This document shows positions 16,046 to 20,575 of a stretch of 20,575 nucleotides of DNA, one piece after another. Both the position numbers and the translations under genes were made by a program. Source of the stretch: a virus; the IMG/VR virus record IMGVR_UViG_3300020193_000694, positions 1 to 20,575 of that record; one strand, given 5' to 3'. Within the stretch, counting starts at the first letter, position 1. Every line of letters begins with the position of its first letter. The notes beneath the pieces are model-generated. The model had not been told where the DNA came from and made no database searches. It saw nothing but the letters and a program-made list of their open reading frames with translations.

Positions 16046-16077
16046 TAGTCCACAGTAAACCTAATTAGAAGGAAATC

Positions 16078-17049
16078 ATGCCTACTACACCCGCAACATC
16101 AACTACGACAAGCACATTGTCGAACTTGATTCAGACGGCGTATGACAAGTTCATTGAGTTTAACCTTCGCTCTGAGCCAATGTTCCGTAAATTTGCGGAC
16201 AAGCGCCCAGTCGATGTAACAAACCCAGGTAACACCGTCGTCTTTCAGGTCTACCAAGACCTATCACGTGCATCTACTGCACTAACCCAGACACAGGACC
16301 CAGATGCTGTAGAGCTTAACAACACCAATAAGGTGAATGTTACTGTTGATGAGTACGGCAATGCCGTAATCACAACCGAGCGTTTGGCTCTTGAGTCAAT
16401 CTCCGCTATCGACCCAGCTGTTGCAGACATGTTGTCATTTAACATGCGTGACTCACTCGATTCGATAGTATGGAGCAAGTTGACATCACTCGCAACAATG
16501 CGTTTTACGGGAACAACTGCTGCTAACGAAACAACCATCAACGGTGAAAACGTATCTGCGGCCTCTGCCAACACAATGACCGCTGCACTTGCACGTAAAG
16601 GTGTTGCAAGACTCCGTGGCGCAAACGTACAACCACGCGATGGTGGACTCTATACAGCACTTATCCACCCAGATGTGTCTTTCGACCTTCGTTCTGAAGC
16701 TCAGACCTCTGGTTCTGCTGTTTGGCAGTTACCCCACACCTACACAGAGGCTGGCGTTGCCAATCTTTGGAACGGTGAAATTGGTATCTATGACCAGGTT
16801 CGTTATATCGAGTCTCCACGCTGCGAGTCAATCTCTGGCACTGGTGCAAACAAGGTATACGCAACTGTCCTACTTGGCAAGCAGGCTCTTCTTGAGGCTG
16901 TTTCTTACGAGCCAAAGACAGTTATTGGTCCTGTAACTGACAAGTTGATGCGGTTCCGTCCTGCTGGCTGGAAGGCTCTTATCGGTTGGAATATCTTCCG
17001 TAAAGAATCTCGCTATGTCATTCAGACGAAATCAAGTATCGCTGCGTAG
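16078..17049 (+). CDS. Major capsid protein (HK97 fold, N4 gp56-like)
   Basis: The 323-residue product fits a coat protein in length, position after a scaffold-type gene, and well-expressed look (AGAAGGA ribosome site; GC-richer, regular codon use). The segment VDEYGNAVITTERLALES, followed by LSFNMRDSLDSIVW, matches the pattern of the N4-gp56-like HK97-fold coat family (EYG, then a Thr-rich strand, then the long helix with a conserved Asp). The C-terminal part (GPVTDKLMRFRPAGWKALIGWNIFRKES) resembles the closing strands of the axial domain. Residues 1-15 are Thr/Ser-rich and flexible. Family naming is from pattern memory. It should be the most abundant virion protein, and a hairpin follows its stop. 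Confidence 0.88.
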   Translation: MPTTPATSTTTSTLSNLIQTAYDKFIEFNLRSEPMFRKFADKRPVDVTNPGNTVVFQVYQDLSRASTALTQTQDPDAVELNNTNKVNVTVDEYGNAVITTERLALESISAIDPAVADMLSFNMRDSLDSIVWSKLTSLATMRFTGTTAANETTINGENVSAASANTMTAALARKGVARLRGANVQPRDGGLYTALIHPDVSFDLRSEAQTSGSAVWQLPHTYTEAGVANLWNGEIGIYDQVRYIESPRCESISGTGANKVYATVLLGKQALLEAVSYEPKTVIGPVTDKLMRFRPAGWKALIGWNIFRKESRYVIQTKSSIAA

Positions 17050-17059
17050 TTTAAAAAAT

Positions 17060-17085
17060 AAGAGGGGTGGGTAACCACCCCTCTT
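17060..17085 (+). terminator. Strong hairpin after the capsid gene
   Basis: A perfect 11-bp stem pairs 17060-17070 (AAGAGGGGTGG) with 17075-17085 around GTAA, a GNRA tetraloop. No T-tract follows on the + strand. On the minus strand the stem is followed by TATTTTTT, which would make an intrinsic terminator for antisense transcripts. On the + strand it more likely protects the 3' end of the capsid mRNA or partly attenuates read-through, lowering expression of the genes that follow. Confidence 0.6.
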
Positions 17086-17100
17086 CACATAGGGGGAGAT

Positions 17101-17301
17101 ATGGCTGAAAATAAAAAGACTGAAGAACTACTGTTAGATTTTTTTACACCGTTGCAGGAGTATGCACATCGGGCGCATGAGCTATATAACTCTTTTGCTC
17201 AGGCGGGATTTACAGAAGGCGAGGCGTGGGAATTGATGCTTCGCCACCTTCCAGATTTTGAACTAGAAGCACCAGATTCTATAGAAAAGGATGAAGAATA
17301 A
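17101..17301 (+). CDS. Small helical protein, 66 aa, unknown function
   Basis: AGGGGGAG immediately upstream of ATG 17101 gives a strong ribosome site. The product (MAENKKTEELLLDFFTPLQE...) is acidic and mostly helical, with no membrane segment, and ends PDSIEKDEE. The stop overlaps the next start (TAATG). Its position between capsid and adaptor suggests a head-completion accessory role, but no family is recognised. Confidence 0.75.
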   Translation: MAENKKTEELLLDFFTPLQEYAHRAHELYNSFAQAGFTEGEAWELMLRHLPDFELEAPDSIEKDEE

Positions 17302-17423
17302 TGCCAAAAGTAGGAAAGAAAGAATTTCCATACACTGCAAAAGGTATAGCCATGGCTAAAGCCGAAGCTAAAAAAGTAGGCAAGAGGATGGCAGTAAAGA
17401 AACCTAAGATAAAGAAGAAGTAA
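17301..17423 (+). CDS. Small basic protein, 40 aa
   Basis: The frame runs from ATG 17301, overlapping the previous stop, to TAA 17421-17423. The product begins MPKVGKKEFPYTAKGIAMAK and ends PKIKKK, with many Lys and Ala. The opening VGKK-FPYTAKG is familiar from small basic proteins of environmental phages beside head genes; this is recollection, not a search. Function is unknown, and nucleic-acid binding is possible from charge. Confidence 0.7.
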   Translation: MPKVGKKEFPYTAKGIAMAKAEAKKVGKRMAVKKPKIKKK

Positions 17424-17432
17424 GGTAATTTC

Positions 17433-17687
17433 ATGCCTAAAATTTTTCGCGGGCCATCTATGAAAATTAAATTGGGAATGGATAACGACCTTTGGTTTGT
17501 TTCATATCCATGGGCTAAAACTGTAGTAAAAAAGAATGGAATTTGGTCAACAATTGTTTCTCCACAAGATAGCGCCCTATCTTCCTATGACAAGGTGTTA
17601 CGTGGAGGTTACGAAAACCCAATTACAGAAGCAGAAGCTACAGAGCTTACTGCTGCTGGATATGGAGAATACATTGTCACAGTGTAG
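17433..17687 (+). CDS. Small phage protein, 84 aa, unknown function
   Basis: ATG 17433 follows AAGG (17422-17425) at acceptable spacing. A second ATG at 17460 is possible. The product contains a probable small beta domain (LWFVSYPWAKTVVKKNGIWS) and ends with ITEAEATELTAAGYGEYIVT, a helix-turn phrase seen at the ends of other small phage structural proteins. There is no catalytic or membrane feature. Position among head-tail genes suggests a minor virion or head-completion protein. Confidence 0.7.
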   Translation: MPKIFRGPSMKIKLGMDNDLWFVSYPWAKTVVKKNGIWSTIVSPQDSALSSYDKVLRGGYENPITEAEATELTAAGYGEYIVTV

Positions 17688-17916
17688 AACTGGATGCCCC
17701 ACCAAAGACCATGAGTCTTGGGGTGATTGTTTACGTGCAGCAAGCATTGCTATTAGTAATGAACCAATTGCATATTCAATTAAGACAACCGATAAGGAGC
17801 TAAGTGCTTATCGTGACGCTCGCAAACAAGGCATCCAGCCTGCATCGACAAAGATGAAAGATATTCAAAAAGCGGTCAGGACATCTGACCTTATTGGAAG
17901 GGCAGCACAAGCGTAA
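17674..17916 (+). CDS. Small Cys-containing protein, 80 aa, unknown function
   Basis: The chosen start is TTG 17674, six bases after GGAG (17664-17667), giving a product that opens (M)SQCRTGCPTKDHESWGDC. The alternative ATG 17662 adds four residues but has no properly spaced ribosome site. The N-terminus has C-x3-C-x4-H-x5-C, which could bind zinc. The rest is helical and basic (RDARKQGIQPASTKMKDIQK). It overlaps the preceding gene by 14 bases and the next by one (TAATG). No family function is known to me. Confidence 0.65.
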   Translation: MSQCRTGCPTKDHESWGDCLRAASIAISNEPIAYSIKTTDKELSAYRDARKQGIQPASTKMKDIQKAVRTSDLIGRAAQA

Positions 17917-18815
17917 TGGCAATGTTAAAAGAACTGATTGAGCAGACGCTTGGCGAAATTAATACTTATGTACGAAACCAAGAGTCAGTAACCGTAATAA
18001 CAAGTTTAGCAACCGCTGGTGATTTAACGATGTCAGTAGATGACACTACAGCATTGAGTAGAGGTATTGTTGAAATCGAAGATGAGCTTATATATATTAA
18101 AAAAGTATTCCCAACGACAGGCACTGTTCAAGCACTAGGAAGTACTGCTAATCCTATTGGTCGTGGGTGGCGTGGCACTTCAGCAGCACAGCATGTAAGT
18201 GGCTCGATAGTAAGAAACAACCCAACCTTTCCACGTACTCAAGTTAAGCGAGCCATCCTTGAAACAATAAAAGGTATGGATTTTCCTTGCATCGCAAATT
18301 ATACATTCACGTTTACTGGGGCTGATTACTCATACATAATGCCAGACACGTTAAAAAGTATTGTTGGTATTTCGTGGGATGTTCCAGATTCAACTGGTGT
18401 ATGGCAAATGATTAAACGCTACAGAATTGATAAAAACTATTATGACGCTGATACGGCATCTATAAAAACAGCTTTGATTCTTAACGAATCGCCCATGCCT
18501 GGTCGTACAGTTAATGTTCAATACGTAAAGCCTCCAATCGTGATTACAGAGAGTCAAGAATTGACTGTTAGCGGTTTACCTGTATCCTGCGAAGATGTAG
18601 TACGTCTTGGCGCTATGTATCGCTTACTATCCACAGTAGACCCTGGAAAAGTTATAGCGTATTCGGTATCTGCCGATGTCATGGACCAACCAGTTCAGAC
18701 TGGTGCTTCTACAGCCATAACTAAATACATATTTAATCTTTATACCGTTCGCTTGGCGGAAGAAATTTCAAAACAACAAGCAAGATTCCTAAACACTATC
18801 CAGTATACGAGGTAA
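17916..18815 (+). CDS. Probable head-tail adaptor/tail-tubular-A-like protein, 299 aa
   Basis: Position after the capsid and before the fibre, plus length, suggests the connector that bridges portal and tail. The N-terminus is helical (LKELIEQTLGEINTYV). Residues ~28-102 form a beta-rich insert with IEDELIYIKKV and RGWRGTSAAQHVSGSIV, a motif type common in tail fibres. Helical segments follow (PRTQVKRAILETIKGM), then a beta domain and a long C-terminal helix (YTVRLAEEISKQQARFL). The alternation of helical ends and beta middle fits adaptor proteins such as T7 gp11, though this one is longer because of the insert. No enzyme motif is seen. The start overlaps the previous stop (TAATG). Confidence 0.65.
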   Translation: MAMLKELIEQTLGEINTYVRNQESVTVITSLATAGDLTMSVDDTTALSRGIVEIEDELIYIKKVFPTTGTVQALGSTANPIGRGWRGTSAAQHVSGSIVRNNPTFPRTQVKRAILETIKGMDFPCIANYTFTFTGADYSYIMPDTLKSIVGISWDVPDSTGVWQMIKRYRIDKNYYDADTASIKTALILNESPMPGRTVNVQYVKPPIVITESQELTVSGLPVSCEDVVRLGAMYRLLSTVDPGKVIAYSVSADVMDQPVQTGASTAITKYIFNLYTVRLAEEISKQQARFLNTIQYTR

Positions 18816-18818
18816 TAA

Positions 18819-20573
18819 ATGCCGTCAATTACACGCTATTACAGCTCGACTGCTGCTAAGACCACATTATCTAGCGCAGTTGATTCTAGCACGACCAGCA
18901 CAAGCTTCTCTTTAACTGCTGCTACAGGGTTACCATCGCAGTATCCATTTACATTAATTCTTGAAAAAGATACCGCTAACGAAGAAATTATAGAGGTAAC
19001 AACAAAAGTCGGCACTACCTTTACCGCAACACGCGCTGTTGATGGTACATCCGCAAAGTCACACTCTATAGGTGCAGCAGTTGAGCATGGTGTATCCGCT
19101 CGTGACTTTGCGGAATCACGCAGCCATGAGGCTGCCACATCAGCACACGGTGTTACTGGAACCATAGTTGGTACTGGTGGAACGCAAACGCTGAGCGATA
19201 AGACTCTAACCACTCCAACCATTGCCTCTTTCACAAACGCAACCCACGACCATAGCAATGCTGCTGGTGGCGGTACTCTTGGCTCTGGTGTCATTACCAG
19301 CACTATGATTGCAGATGGAACCATCGCAACGGGGGATATCGCTGACAGCGCAATTACCTCAGCCAAAATCGCTGACGGCACTATCGCTACTGGCGACATA
19401 GCGGATGGCGCTATAACCTCCGCCAAGATAGCAGATGGCACAATCGTTAATGCGGATGTCAACTCTTCGGCTCAGGTAGCCTACGGCAAATTGAACCTTA
19501 CCAACTCTATCGTCAATGCTGATATAAATGCCGCTGCTGCAATCGACTGGACCAAGATTTCCCCTTCATCTACGGTGTCTACTACAGAAATTGGATACCT
19601 TGCTGGAGTCACCTCTGCCATCCAGACCCAGATAGATTCTAAGTTAGCCATATCCACGGCAGCTAGCACCTATGCTCCCCTGGCTAGCCCTGCCCTGACT
19701 GGTACGCCAACTGCCCCTACTGCTGCTGCGAACACCAACACCACACAGATTGCTACAACAGCATACGTCCAGACAGAAATCACCGACCTGATTGCCTCAG
19801 CACCTGGCGCTCTTGATACTCTAAACGAGTTGGCTGCTGCACTTGGCAATGACGCATCTTTCTCAACTACGGTAACCAACTCTTTGGCTACTAAGTTAAA
19901 CAAATCTGGCGGAACAATGACTGGTGCCATCGAAATGGGAGCCTACAAGATTACTGGCCTTGGCACTCCACAAGTTAGTGCTGATGCTGCTACCAAGAAC
20001 TATGTAGATACGGTACTTGTCTCCCCAAGCAACCTGACTGGTCCTATTACATCTGTAGGTAATGCTACTGCTATAGCCTCTCAGACTGGTACTGGAACTA
20101 AATTTGTAGTAGATACTAGCCCAACATTAGTAACTCCAACATTGGGTGTGGCTACTGCTACCAGCGTCAATGGAACCTCGATTCCATCCAACAAGACCCT
20201 AGTTGCTACTGACTCTACCCAGTACGTGGTGCCTAGCCAGACTGGTAACTCTGGCAAGTTCCTGACCACCGATGGAACCACATCATCCTGGGGAACCGTA
20301 GACTTAACAACCAAAACAGATAAAAGTACATTGACTACAACTGGTGATATTTATTATGCATCATCCGCTTCTACACCAGCAAGGTTAGGAATTGGTAGTA
20401 GCGGGCAGGTGCTCACAGTGGCATCTGGTATTCCATCTTGGGTAACAATAGATGCTCTACCTAGTCAATCTGGTAACTCTGGAAAATTCTTGACCACAAA
20501 TGGAACTACCGCTTCGTGGGCCACTATTACAACTGATTCAACACCGACAGCGTTGCTGTTTGGTGGGATGTAA
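18819..20573 (+). CDS. Tail fibre / receptor-binding protein, 584 aa
   Basis: Residues ~20-91 form a virion-attachment-type beta domain with TATRAVDGTSAKSH, related in pattern to the insert of the upstream adaptor. Residues 164-212 hold a 20-residue repeat (IADGTIATGDIA...ITSAK), then the classic fibre phrases LAGVTSAIQTQIDSKLA (262-278), PLASPALTGTPTAP (287-300) and LNKSGGTMTGAI-MG (360-374, phage fibre repeat type). Toward the C-terminus, PSQ(T/S)GNSGKFLTT(D/N)GTT occurs near 472 and 548, with a weaker copy near 525. It ends FGGM, without a recognised chaperone or endosialidase domain, so a further fibre gene may follow outside the window. It acts outside the cell, in host recognition. TAA ends two bases before the window does. 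Confidence 0.9.
   Translation: MPSITRYYSSTAAKTTLSSAVDSSTTSTSFSLTAATGLPSQYPFTLILEKDTANEEIIEVTTKVGTTFTATRAVDGTSAKSHSIGAAVEHGVSARDFAESRSHEAATSAHGVTGTIVGTGGTQTLSDKTLTTPTIASFTNATHDHSNAAGGGTLGSGVITSTMIADGTIATGDIADSAITSAKIADGTIATGDIADGAITSAKIADGTIVNADVNSSAQVAYGKLNLTNSIVNADINAAAAIDWTKISPSSTVSTTEIGYLAGVTSAIQTQIDSKLAISTAASTYAPLASPALTGTPTAPTAAANTNTTQIATTAYVQTEITDLIASAPGALDTLNELAAALGNDASFSTTVTNSLATKLNKSGGTMTGAIEMGAYKITGLGTPQVSADAATKNYVDTVLVSPSNLTGPITSVGNATAIASQTGTGTKFVVDTSPTLVTPTLGVATATSVNGTSIPSNKTLVATDSTQYVVPSQTGNSGKFLTTDGTTSSWGTVDLTTKTDKSTLTTTGDIYYASSASTPARLGIGSSGQVLTVASGIPSWVTIDALPSQSGNSGKFLTTNGTTASWATITTDSTPTALLFGGM
19308..19460 (+). repeat. 60-bp coding repeats in the tail fibre
   Basis: Two full units (19308-19367, 19368-19427) and a partial third encode almost the same 20 residues (IADGTIATGDIA followed by (D)(S/G)AITSAK). 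Their DNA differs at many third codon positions. Protein identity with silent divergence indicates old duplication held by selection on the protein, unlike the recent 12-bp array at 14213. Confidence 0.85.
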
Positions 20574-20575
20574 CT

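Noticed and set aside
17536-17661. Upstream extension of the 80-aa Cys protein
   Set aside because: It lies within the 84-aa gene in another frame and is compositionally unlike a real N-terminus. The conserved-looking CRTGCP start follows the GGAG at 17664.
18839-19462. 207-aa minus-strand open frame
   Set aside because: It is antisense to the fibre gene's Ala/Thr/Ser repeats, which rarely give stops in reverse. No independent signals are present.

Overview
The window is the structural (virion) half of a tailed double-stranded DNA bacteriophage genome. Every credible gene is on the + strand and tightly packed: stop and start codons overlap as ATGA or TAATG, and most starts have clear Shine-Dalgarno sites. 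Base composition is moderate to slightly AT-rich. I see no integrase, repressor, CRISPR array, insertion sequence or canonical tRNA. A dedicated adaptor and fibre directly after the capsid, with no tape-measure, tail-tube or tail-chaperone genes in view, suggests a podovirus-like (short-tailed) phage. The host cannot be read from the sequence. Gram-positive-type features (a LysM protein, very basic small virion proteins resembling those of freshwater or marine actinobacterial phages) make an actinobacterial host possible, but this is weak inference.

Layout. Positions 1-461 are non-coding. They hold a candidate switch-like RNA fold (5-112), a strong rho-independent terminator (133-163), a G/C-homopolymer tract (199-222), and hairpins plus a 19-bp element just before the terminase gene. 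Next come the large terminase (462-2351, TTG start) and the portal protein (2348-4111). A run of very basic proteins follows (4124-6330), ending with a lysine-rich LysM protein. After it come a Pro/Gly-rich 145-residue protein and a 61-residue protein, then a 1645-residue probable ejection/internal virion protein (6908-11845) and three further probable virion proteins (11845-15451). A 144-base gap precedes a probable scaffold (15596-16045) and the major capsid protein (16078-17049). A hairpin follows, then four small genes, a probable head-tail adaptor (17916-18815) and a tail fibre (18819-20573) that ends two bases before the window does.

How the parts fit. Terminase and portal package DNA into a shell built from scaffold and capsid protein. 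The adaptor joins the portal vertex to the tail, and the fibre binds the host. The large proteins between portal and scaffold are the best candidates for proteins carried in the virion and ejected at infection; the LysM protein could contact peptidoglycan at that step. Placing this block before scaffold and capsid differs from the T7 and P22 layouts.

The most interesting unexplained signals are the mutually exclusive RNA folds at 5-112, the exact 19-bp repeat at 411-429 and 4499-4517, a nine-residue motif shared by two adjacent unrelated virion proteins, and the 144-base gap before the scaffold gene.
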